From a virus: a stretch of DNA of 33,305 nt. This document shows positions 1 to 5,138 of this stretch, one piece after another. The position numbers were made by a program, and so were the translations under genes. The stretch spans positions 1-33,305 of the IMG/VR virus record IMGVR_UViG_3300045010_000538; one strand, written 5' to 3'. Below the pieces are notes generated by a model, which saw only the letters and a program-made list of their open reading frames with translations, searched no databases and had not been told where the DNA came from. The first letter of the stretch is position 1. Each line of letters begins with the position of its first letter.

Positions 1-1
1 G

Positions 2-208
2 CTCGCACTCCTGCCGGCTCGGGTGAGCTCCTACGGCTTGCCCGGTCGGGCGAAGCCGAAGCCGCCCGAGGACGCCCCGGCCCCCTCCTCGCCCCCGCCG
101 CCGCCCAGCGAGATCGCGGCGGGTGCCGCCGGCACCCTCGCCCACCTCCGGCGGGTCGGCGAGGGCGGGACGGGATCCATCGTGCCTCGGGTGAGGGCGA
201 GCGCGTGA
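2..208 (+). CDS. C-terminal part of an unrecognised protein (partial at left edge)
   Basis: This frame is open from the left edge to a TGA at 206-208. Its codons are strongly GC-ending, unlike the other two frames, which supports real coding. The visible part is proline-rich (a run of prolines around the middle) and then has a short ordinary-looking tail containing GTLAHLRRVGEGG. A GTG at 23 could make it a complete 61-residue protein, but there is no clear ribosome binding site in the few bases available, so a truncated upstream gene is more likely. No function can be assigned. Confidence 0.4.
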   Translation, partial: LALLPARVSSYGLPGRAKPKPPEDAPAPSSPPPPPSEIAAGAAGTLAHLRRVGEGGTGSIVPRVRASA

Positions 209-227
209 GGGCGCCTTGGAGGGGTGC

Positions 228-332
228 ATGGGAGATCGGACGGTCCGAGGTGCGGCCGGGCCCACTTCGCCCGTGAAACAGGCCATCCTGCCCGTGAAAC
301 AGGCCATGCCCAAGGAGGGCGAGGGCGCGTGA
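228..332 (+). CDS. 34-residue small ORF coupled to the helicase gene
   Basis: An ATG at 228 is preceded by a GGAGGGG ribosome binding site at about 217-224. The ORF ends in a TGA at 330-332 that overlaps the GTG start of the helicase gene (GTGA, 4 bases), the same arrangement as many coupled genes in this window. The peptide carries a duplicated PVKQA segment, produced by an 18-base direct repeat. The helicase ribosome binding site (AAGGAGGG) lies inside its last codons. No family is recognised. It may be a real small protein or a leader ORF that sets helicase translation. Confidence 0.45.
   Translation: MGDRTVRGAAGPTSPVKQAILPVKQAMPKEGEGA
269..307 (+). repeat. 18-base direct repeat, 21-base period
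   Basis: GCCCGTGAAACAGGCCAT occurs at 269-286 and again, identical, at 290-307. The period of 21 bases is seven codons, so the small ORF at 228-332 encodes PVKQA twice. It is either a coding duplication or a tandem site upstream of the helicase gene. Confidence 0.8.
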
Positions 333-1807
333 GCCGTCGTCGAGGGTTCCAGCGGCCGGAGAGGCCGGCCGAACCGCCCGTCGTCGCGGGGCGCGTACCC
401 CCGCACGACCTCGACGCCGAGGCCATGGTGCTCGAGGCCTGCATGCGGAGCGCAGACACGCGGGCCGAGGTGTTGGACGTCCTGCGCGAGGAGCACTTCT
501 ACTCGGACGCGAACCGCACCGTGTTCCAGGCCGCCGTCGCGCTCGAGGAGGCCGGCGCCGAGGTGAGCGAGACCTCGGTCGTCGGGTGGCTCTCGGACCG
601 AGAGCGCCTGGCCGGCATCGGCGGGCGCGCCTACCTCTTCCGCCTCGCGAACGAGATCCCGGCGACGTTCCGGATCCGCCCGATCGCCGAGCGCCTGATC
701 GAGAAGTGGCAGCTCCGCCGTGTCATCGCGACGTGCCAGCGGGCGGCGGCCGAAGGCTATGGGGACGTCGGCGAAGTCCGGGCGTTTCTCGACGAAGTCG
801 AGCAGTCCATCTTCGAGGTCGCACACCGGTCGAAGGCGTCGCCGACCGAGCACATCGCCGACATCGCGAAGAGCGTGTTTCGGGAGATCGAGGCGGCGGC
901 GGCGCGTGGCGACCGCATCACCGGCACGAGCACGGGATACGCGCGACTCGACGCGAAGACCTCGGGCCTGCACCCGGGGCAGGTCTGGATCATCGCGGGA
1001 CGACCCGGCATGGGCAAGAGCGCGATCGGCGCTGGCATCGCGGTGAACGTCGCGGCGCCGCGCGCGATCATTGGGCCCGACGGGCGCCCGACCGATGAAC
1101 TCACCCACGGCGACGGGGTGCTCTTCTGCTCGCTCGAGATGCCGAAGAAGGATCTCGCGATCCGCCTCGTGTGCGCCGAGTCCAGGACCGACCTCAGCAC
1201 GATCCGAAATGGGTGCAAGGTCGACTGGAGGCCGCTCACCGAAGCGAGCGCGTTCTTGACGTCGCTCCCGCTCTGGATCGACGAAGAGCCGGGCATCACG
1301 CTCCTGCAACTCCGTGCGAAGGTTCGTCGCACGCAGGCCATGATGGCGCGGTTCGCCAACGCCCCGGCGGGGCGCACGAGCAAGCTCGGGCTCGTCGTCG
1401 TCGACTACCTCCAACTCATGAAGGGTCGACCGGATGCGCAGAGCCGCGAGCAGGAGGTGAGCGAGATCTCGCGCGGGCTCAAGGAACTCGCGAAGGAGAT
1501 GCAGGTGCCGATCATCGCGCTCGCGCAGCTCAACCGCGACGTCGAGAAGCGCGGGAAGGACAAGCGCCCGCAACTCGCCGACCTGCGCGAGAGCGGGAGC
1601 ATCGAACAGGACGCCGACGTCGTCATCGGGATGTACCGCGATGAGTACTACAACCGCGACAGGGACTCGCCCCTCCGGGGGATCGCAGAGGCGATCATCC
1701 TGAAGCAGCGGCAGGGGCCGACGGGGAAGGTGCTGCTTCGCTACACCGCGAACTGCACCCGGTTCGACAACCTCGCGGAGGGCGAAGGCCCCCCCGAGGA
1801 CGAGTAG
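329..1807 (+). CDS. dnaB: Replicative DNA helicase, DnaB family
   Basis: This is a 492-residue protein with the two-domain DnaB layout: an N-terminal primase-interacting domain (from about residue 25, PHDLDAEAMVLEACM) and a RecA-like C-terminal ATPase. Walker A is AGRPGMGKS near residues 222-230. Walker B is LVVVDYLQLM. The DnaB signature RESGSIEQDADVV follows, and then the YRDEYYN region. It should unwind DNA at the phage replication fork as a hexameric ring. The GTG at 329 is chosen because AAGGAGGG lies 9 bases upstream and because it overlaps the upstream ORF by GTGA; an in-frame GTG at 224 has no usable spacing. No primase or helicase loader is visible, so these lie outside the window or come from the host. 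Confidence 0.95.
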   Translation: MSRRRGFQRPERPAEPPVVAGRVPPHDLDAEAMVLEACMRSADTRAEVLDVLREEHFYSDANRTVFQAAVALEEAGAEVSETSVVGWLSDRERLAGIGGRAYLFRLANEIPATFRIRPIAERLIEKWQLRRVIATCQRAAAEGYGDVGEVRAFLDEVEQSIFEVAHRSKASPTEHIADIAKSVFREIEAAAARGDRITGTSTGYARLDAKTSGLHPGQVWIIAGRPGMGKSAIGAGIAVNVAAPRAIIGPDGRPTDELTHGDGVLFCSLEMPKKDLAIRLVCAESRTDLSTIRNGCKVDWRPLTEASAFLTSLPLWIDEEPGITLLQLRAKVRRTQAMMARFANAPAGRTSKLGLVVVDYLQLMKGRPDAQSREQEVSEISRGLKELAKEMQVPIIALAQLNRDVEKRGKDKRPQLADLRESGSIEQDADVVIGMYRDEYYNRDRDSPLRGIAEAIILKQRQGPTGKVLLRYTANCTRFDNLAEGEGPPEDE

Positions 1808-1821
1808 GCAAGGAGGGACTC

Positions 1822-1884
1822 ATGGGCAAGGGAACCGAGATCGAGTGGGTCAGTGCGCGGACGCGCGTGTCCCCGTGTTCATGA
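1822..1884 (+). pseudogene. Remnant resembling the N-terminus of a phage Gp37/Gp68 (DUF5131) protein
   Basis: An ATG with a strong AAGGAGGGA ribosome binding site opens a 20-codon ORF, MGKGTEIEWV followed by ten residues ending TRVSPCS. Gp37/Gp68-family proteins typically begin with a short leader, then IEWT, about ten residues, then TKVSPGC before a CYA motif. Here the IEW and T-R-V-S-P-C pieces are both present, but the segment between them is shortened and translation stops at once. The inference is an internally deleted, truncated relic. The similarity spans only about ten residues, so a chance match or an independent micro-ORF cannot be excluded. Confidence 0.35.
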
Positions 1885-1921
1885 AGCAGCGCTCACGCTC
1901 GACCAAGAATGCTGAAAGAGA

Positions 1922-1953
1922 AAGGCCCCCGGCGCGCCAACGCCGAGGGCCTT
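1922..1953. terminator. Strong hairpin after the helicase gene, terminator-like
   Basis: The arms 1922-1934 and 1941-1953 pair over 12 base pairs with one C/A mismatch around a six-base loop. On the plus strand no T-run follows. On the minus strand the stem is followed by CTTTCTCTTT, so it is better as a minus-strand intrinsic terminator, or as a bidirectional or RNA-processing hairpin. It falls in the only sizeable gap between the helicase gene and the next operon. Confidence 0.5.
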
Positions 1954-1988
1954 CGAGTGGAGCCAACTAGACTGCCCAACACCTAGCA

Positions 1989-2007
1989 GGACGAGCGGGT
2001 CTCGTCC
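1989..2007 (+). promoter_or_regulatory. Hairpin just upstream of a ribosome binding site
   Basis: GGACGAG (1989-1995) and CTCGTCC (2001-2007) form a perfect 7-base-pair stem with a five-base loop. It ends directly before the AGGAAGGGGG ribosome binding site of the gene starting at 2023. It could act as a translational control or RNA-stability element; there is no direct evidence of function. Confidence 0.4.
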
Positions 2008-2022
2008 AGGAAGGGGGCACCC

Positions 2023-2823
2023 GTGAAGCTCCTACCGATCGCAGTCCACGACGAGCTGGTCTACTACTTCGCGAACGCCGAGTGCGACCAAGGCGCGAAG
2101 TCGAGCCACGAAGCCCTGGTCGCCATGATCGAACGTGGCGGCCCGAGCTCCGGCGGCGCCGACCCCGAGAACCAGATCACCGACCACCGCTTCGGCTGGC
2201 CCGCTCACGGCGGCGAGTGCCTCGTCGGCAAGGCCCGCCGCGTCTGGTGCGCCCTTCACGCCCTCCCACAAGGTACCCCGCATCACAACGTGCTCTTCGC
2301 GGCCCACGGCTGGATCCAGTGGTCTGGCGTCATCGACAGCGCCTTCGGCCGCGGCACCGCCGCCAAGGTCGTCGCCGCCGTCGGCCCCCACGTCGGCGTC
2401 GCCCTACTCACGTCGACCGCCCGCGACGGGTTCGCCGCCGCGCAGAAGGCCCGTCGTGAACGCTTGCTCGCCGCGGCCACAAGCGAGCACCTGAGCGCCT
2501 CTCGCTCCCCGAAGCCGCCCCCGCTCCGGTGGAAGGACCGCAGGGTCGCTTGGGAGAACGAGGGCGGGTGGCTCGTCGCCACCGTGATGATCGCTCGAAG
2601 CAAGGACGTCTCGGCGTCGTCTCGTCGCGACGCGGAAGAGGACCTCGCTCGGGTCCGGCGCGAGGTCGCCGAGCTCGTAGCCGGGGCCTACGAGGCGTAC
2701 GCGGTCGCACGCGGGATCCGCCTCGAGACCCCGGAGGAGCAGGCGCGCCAGCGCTCGCGAGCGCGCACGGTCCGCCTGACGCCGTTGAGAATGCCTCGCC
2801 GCCTCGGAGGGCTCGGGCGATGA
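2023..2823 (+). CDS. Unrecognised phage protein, 266 residues
   Basis: A GTG start with a near-perfect ribosome binding site (AGGAAGGGGG at 2008-2017) supports expression. I do not recognise the family. The first 130 residues look globular, with several His and Trp residues (HNVLFAAHGWIQW near residue 90). A charged helical stretch around residues 140-150 is followed by a second folded part, and the C-terminus (about residues 200-266) is a long Arg/Ala/Glu-rich helix. No signal peptide, membrane segment or catalytic motif is seen. Its stop overlaps the start of the helix-turn-helix gene (ATGA), so the two are probably translated together and may act together. Confidence 0.7.
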   Translation: MKLLPIAVHDELVYYFANAECDQGAKSSHEALVAMIERGGPSSGGADPENQITDHRFGWPAHGGECLVGKARRVWCALHALPQGTPHHNVLFAAHGWIQWSGVIDSAFGRGTAAKVVAAVGPHVGVALLTSTARDGFAAAQKARRERLLAAATSEHLSASRSPKPPPLRWKDRRVAWENEGGWLVATVMIARSKDVSASSRRDAEEDLARVRREVAELVAGAYEAYAVARGIRLETPEEQARQRSRARTVRLTPLRMPRRLGGLGR

Positions 2824-3137
2824 CCGGTGCCGTCCTCGGCCGCGCGAACATCATGAAGCTCCTCGGGATCGCGGACTGGCGCACCGTCGAGAAGCTCGCA
2901 GAGCGCCAGGTCGACCCGCTGAGCCTCCAGTGGGACGCCTTGGATCGACCGTGGCTCGACCTCGCCGAGTACGACGCCTGGCTGACGCGCAACAACCGCG
3001 GGCATCGCTACATGCGCGTCGAGCGCCGCGTGAAGGCGGACCCAGTACTCCTCGAGCGGCTCGGGGATCTCCTGCCGGCCGCAGCGCCTCGGCGGAAGGT
3101 CAAGAACAAGGCCACCGGAGACCGCGCGCGAGAGTAG
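2820..3137 (+). CDS. Small helix-turn-helix (excisionase/MerR-like) DNA-binding protein
   Basis: This is a 105-residue protein translated from an ATG that overlaps the previous stop by ATGA. Residues about 10-55 fit the winged helix-turn-helix layout of excisionase/MerR-like proteins: IMKLLGIADWRTVEKLAER as the two helices, then a wing, then WLDLAEYDAWL, which matches the usual closing 'dL.aWL' helix. The C-terminus is Lys/Arg-rich (RRKVKNKATG), as expected for nucleic-acid contact. It could be a phage regulator or an architectural protein. A small-terminase role is less likely, because a better candidate lies next to the large terminase gene. Confidence 0.65.
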   Translation: MTGAVLGRANIMKLLGIADWRTVEKLAERQVDPLSLQWDALDRPWLDLAEYDAWLTRNNRGHRYMRVERRVKADPVLLERLGDLLPAAAPRRKVKNKATGDRARE

Positions 3138-3197
3138 CCATGGGCCGGCTCTAGTCGTCAAGACACCAAAATCCGGGCCGGGCACTTCTCCGAGCGG

Positions 3198-3335
3198 ATG
3201 CAGGCGCTGAGCGAAAACAGCGAGCAATGGGCATCGAAACGCGCTCGCGATCTCCGGTTGCGCCATGTGCGGATTCACGTACCCTTTCGGTACGATCCCG
3301 CGCAAACCAAGCGCGCAATACGTGCGGCGCGGTGA
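3198..3335 (+). CDS. Possible 45-residue ORF or decayed gene tail
   Basis: Reading on in the frame of the helix-turn-helix gene after its TAG gives 20 codons and then an ATG at 3198. The resulting basic peptide (MQALSENSEQW at its start, ending TKRAIRAAR) looks protein-like. There is no ribosome binding site, and several codons end in A or T, unlike neighbours. It overlaps the inverted repeat at 3278-3294. It may be a remnant of a longer gene, a stop-codon readthrough extension, or noncoding. Confidence 0.2.
   Translation: MQALSENSEQWASKRARDLRLRHVRIHVPFRYDPAQTKRAIRAAR
3278..3294. promoter_or_regulatory. Perfect inverted repeat, operator- or hairpin-like
   Basis: CGTACC (3278-3283) and GGTACG (3289-3294) are a perfect 6-base inverted repeat around CTTTC. 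The right arm runs into TACGAT (3291-3296), which resembles a -10 element of high-GC bacteria, though no convincing -35 lies 16-18 bases upstream. A repressor site for the nearby helix-turn-helix protein is a reasonable guess. Confidence 0.4.
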
Positions 3336-3420
3336 GCCTCCGAGCGGGTCCGGGGCGGAACCGAGGGAGAGGCCGAGCGCCTCCCGGCGAGCAGGGCTCG
3401 CGCGTGGATGGGGTCCCTCG

Positions 3421-3450
3421 TGCGTCCGGCGGCCGTAGTTGGCGGACGCA
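3421..3450 (+). promoter_or_regulatory. 8-base-pair hairpin in the leader of the small basic protein
   Basis: TGCGTCCG (3421-3428) and CGGACGCA (3443-3450) pair perfectly around a 14-base loop. The hairpin ends about 22 bases before the ATG at 3473 and leaves the GGAG ribosome binding site (3462-3465) free. It could regulate translation or stabilise the message. There is no T-run, so it is not a standard terminator. Confidence 0.4.
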
Positions 3451-3472
3451 GGAAAGAAGCCGGAGACAGACG

Positions 3473-3760
3473 ATGGCGAAGAAGACGACGGCGCAGGTGC
3501 GGGCCAGCGACGGGAAGAAGGTCCTCCGCAAGCCGTACCAGGCGGGGATGCGGACGGGCCGGGACATGGCTCGCTCGGGGGCGGTCAAGCGGAATGGGAG
3601 CGGCCTGAGCCGCAAGGGCGCGGCGACGCTGCGCGCGGCGCCCGGCGCGGCTCCTCGGGGCCAGCGATCGTTTCTCCGCGGCGTCCGCGACGGCGTGAAG
3701 GCCCAGCGCGCGATGCCGCGGGCGGGGAGCGCGACGGCCGCGCGATCGAGCGGCAGCTGA
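3473..3760 (+). CDS. Small, highly basic protein, 95 residues
   Basis: The ATG at 3473 follows a GGAG element by 7 bases; the frame is open further upstream but reads as non-protein-like Arg/Ser-rich sequence, so this start is preferred. The product begins MAKKTTAQVRASDGKK and is rich in Lys, Arg, Gly and Ala with almost no acidic residues, suggesting nucleic-acid binding or a largely disordered protein. No domain is recognised. Its TGA (3758-3760) abuts the stop of the convergent minus-strand gene with no space for a terminator. Confidence 0.5.
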   Translation: MAKKTTAQVRASDGKKVLRKPYQAGMRTGRDMARSGAVKRNGSGLSRKGAATLRAAPGAAPRGQRSFLRGVRDGVKAQRAMPRAGSATAARSSGS

Positions 3761-4183
3761 TCAGGTCAGCCCGCGGAGACGAGACGACGTCTTCGCCTTC
3801 GTCGGCCACTTCGGGCGGGGCGACTTGAGTTCGAGGCCGAGTTGAGCGGCGACAACCTCCCCGTCTAGGTATTTGTCGCCGAGCTCGAGGAGGCCCAGTG
3901 CGCGGAGGAACTCTTCCTTCTGTGCGCGGGACTGAAACGTGATCGCGACCCAGTATTCCGAGTCGGTCGCGTCACGGAACCGCTGCTCTTCGTCCTTGGC
4001 GCGCTCCTGGAAGGCCGTCTGAACACGCTCGAGCGCCTGCTCGACGGCGACGGGGCCGGCATCTTCCTCGGGGGGCGCCTCGGGAGAGGCGTCCCGGAGC
4101 GGTGTCGGACCACGGAGGGCGACGGGGCCGCCTCGGAGCGACGCGGGGCCCCGGAGGGGAAGCGGGGAACGATTACGCGGCAT
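3761..4183 (-). CDS. 140-residue partner of the PP-loop protein, function unknown
   Basis: This minus-strand gene starts at an ATG at 4183 with GGAGGA just upstream and overlaps the end of the PP-loop gene by 11 bases, so the two are coupled. The first 35 residues are a low-complexity tract of repeated LRGP-like units (PLRGPAS, LRGGPVA, LRGPTP). The middle (about 48-75) is a charged helix, VEQALERVQTAFQERAKDEE. The C-terminal half has a compact motif, YWVAITFQSRAQKEEFLRAL, followed by GDKYLDGEVVAAQLG. This resembles uncharacterised phage proteins I have seen described but cannot name. The overlap suggests work with the PP-loop enzyme, perhaps as adaptor or targeting factor; that is inference. 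Confidence 0.7.
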   Translation of the reverse strand: MPRNRSPLPLRGPASLRGGPVALRGPTPLRDASPEAPPEEDAGPVAVEQALERVQTAFQERAKDEEQRFRDATDSEYWVAITFQSRAQKEEFLRALGLLELGDKYLDGEVVAAQLGLELKSPRPKWPTKAKTSSRLRGLT

Positions 4184-4928
4184 GGGTCCTCCGGGCGGCG
4201 TACTCGCGCCGCTGGATGTCGAGGTGGGCGAGCGGGAACCACTCGAGGATCTTCGCGTAGTCCCGCGGGAAGCGCTCCTTGATGGGCGCGAGGAAGCGGT
4301 AGTCGATCCCGTCGAAGCTCCGGCCGAAGAGCTCGTAGTCGACCGGCAGCTTGCAGCGTTCGGTGTGCAGACAGCACTCCACGTCGGCGATCTTCCAGTC
4401 GTAGACGGCGAAGAAGCTCCGCCGCGTGTGGTTCGCGGACCCGTACCGGCGCACGTTGGCGAGGCGGATGGGCGAGTCCGCGGTGCGGGTTCCGATCGCG
4501 ACGTACGCATCGGGCGCGCCGGCGACGCGGCGGACGTGGGCCTCGACCTGCTCGTAGCTGAGCCGGGGCATCGGCGTCGCCTGGAGCGCGCGGACCCGGT
4601 CCGGTGGCTGGTAGACGAAGTTCTCCAGCATCCGCGGAAGCGAGGGGTGCGGGAGGCGGAGGATCGGCGTCCCGAAGAAGTCCTCGTAGTAGCGCAGCCC
4701 CTGCTCGACGAACTCGAGCCCGGGCACGAGGTACAGGTAGAAGAGGACGAGCCGCGGGAACATCTCGCGCAGCCGGAGGGCGGCCACCACGCTGTCCTTG
4801 CCCGCGCTGAAGCTGACGATGCAGGTGTCGCCGGACATGGCGCGGACGAAGCGGCAGAGCTCCTCGGAGTTCGCAAAGTGTCGCGGAGACTCGGCGGCGG
4901 CGGGCTTATCGGGGACAGCGCGGGGCAC
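4173..4928 (-). CDS. PAPS-reductase / PP-loop adenine nucleotide alpha-hydrolase family protein
   Basis: This is a 251-residue protein. SFSAGKDS at residues 39-46 is the PP-loop (S-x-G-K-D-S) that binds the ATP/PAPS phosphate in PAPS reductases, DndC-like and related enzymes. The fold continues with helices and strands such as VVAALRLREMFPRLVLFYLY. A cysteine cluster (CCLHTERC) lies near residues 184-192 and might bind metal or take part in redox chemistry. It starts at GTG 4928 with AAAAGGAG 7 bases upstream, inside the end of the preceding gene. Phage relatives are common, but their substrate is usually unknown. Candidate roles include nucleotide or sulfur chemistry, for example DNA or tRNA thiolation; the sequence does not decide. 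Confidence 0.85.
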   Translation of the reverse strand: MPRAVPDKPAAAESPRHFANSEELCRFVRAMSGDTCIVSFSAGKDSVVAALRLREMFPRLVLFYLYLVPGLEFVEQGLRYYEDFFGTPILRLPHPSLPRMLENFVYQPPDRVRALQATPMPRLSYEQVEAHVRRVAGAPDAYVAIGTRTADSPIRLANVRRYGSANHTRRSFFAVYDWKIADVECCLHTERCKLPVDYELFGRSFDGIDYRFLAPIKERFPRDYAKILEWFPLAHLDIQRREYAARRTHAA

Positions 4929-5092
4929 GGGGCTGCTCCTTTTCGGCCGGCAGGGCCGCGTGGCAGGTCATGCGGATCCAGGACGAGAGGTCGAGCCCCA
5001 GCCGGCGCGCTTCGGCCAACGAAGGCCTCGTGCTCGGTGGGGGTCATGCGCAGGAGCAGGTGCTTCGTGCGCAGCTCGGGGGGCGAGCTCAT
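4906..5092 (-). pseudogene. Ribbon-helix-helix-like regulator gene with a +1 frameshift
   Basis: From the ATG at 5092 the frame reads 25 residues typical of a small Arc/MobC-like protein (TKHLLLRMTPTEHEAFV). The matching continuation, AEARRLGLDLSSWIRMTC, is in the +1 frame: skipping one G at 5017 joins them into a 61-residue protein ending at a TAA at 4906-4908. The strand-helix-helix pattern, with 'LSSWIRM' as the second helix, fits ribbon-helix-helix DNA-binding proteins. Without the shift the first frame runs on with no stop through the PP-loop region, giving nonsense-like sequence. Possibilities are a true inactivating indel, a sequencing error, or programmed frameshifting. The coding region overlaps the PP-loop start by 23 bases. 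Binding to the adjacent GATATC boxes would make it the cassette's own repressor. Confidence 0.6.
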
Positions 5093-5117
5093 ATCAGGAT
5101 GATATCTGATAGATATC
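5090..5117. promoter_or_regulatory. Operator-like array of three GATATC-type boxes
   Basis: CATATC (5090-5095), GATATC (5101-5106) and GATATC (5112-5117) start exactly 11 bases apart, so they face the same side of the helix. Pairs of them also form inverted repeats (ATATC-5 bases-GATAT and GATATC-5 bases-GATATC). The stretch is strikingly AT-rich for this genome and lies between the divergent starts at 5092 and 5139. It covers the -10 element and start codon of the minus-strand cassette. Evenly phased short boxes are the usual operator form for ribbon-helix-helix repressors. Confidence 0.65.
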
Positions 5118-5127
5118 CATCCGGCAA
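5099..5127 (-). promoter_or_regulatory. Sigma-70-like promoter of the minus-strand cassette, probably leaderless
   Basis: Read on the minus strand: TTGCCG (5127-5122) is a -35 with four of six consensus bases, followed by a 17-base spacer and TATCAT (5104-5099), a -10 with five of six. Only six bases (CCTGAT) separate the -10 from the ATG at 5092, so transcription should begin at or next to the start codon. There is no ribosome binding site before that ATG, consistent with a leaderless message. Confidence 0.55.
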
Positions 5128-5138
5128 AGGACAGATCC

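Larger units (their letters stand above)
3138..3472. other. 335-base stretch without a convincing gene; several inverted repeats
   Basis: This stretch separates the helix-turn-helix gene from the small basic protein. It holds a perfect inverted repeat at 3278-3294 and an 8-base-pair hairpin at 3421-3450. A short ORF at 3198-3335 (45 codons, no good ribosome binding site) continues in the frame of the upstream gene after its TAG. Codon third positions here are less GC-rich than in flanking genes. It is a plausible control region, or the decayed end of a gene. Confidence 0.6.

Noticed and set aside
224-328. Upstream extension of the DnaB helicase from a GTG at 224
   Set aside because: GGAGG touches that GTG with unsuitable spacing, while the GTG at 329 has AAGGAGGG at ideal distance and the intervening DNA encodes a separate small ORF.
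1954-2022. Possible tRNA in the gap after the helicase
   Set aside because: No cloverleaf with acceptor, anticodon and T arms can be drawn; only isolated hairpins are present.
3227-3472. N-terminal extension of the small basic protein
   Set aside because: The extension is Arg/Ser-rich without protein-like pattern, spans two inverted repeats, and the ATG at 3473 has its own ribosome binding site.
4182-5102. Plus-strand 306-codon ORF opposite the PP-loop gene
   Set aside because: Antisense of a gene with a clear PP-loop motif and good ribosome binding site; its own sequence is rich in Glu/Val/Arg without a recognisable fold or start signal.
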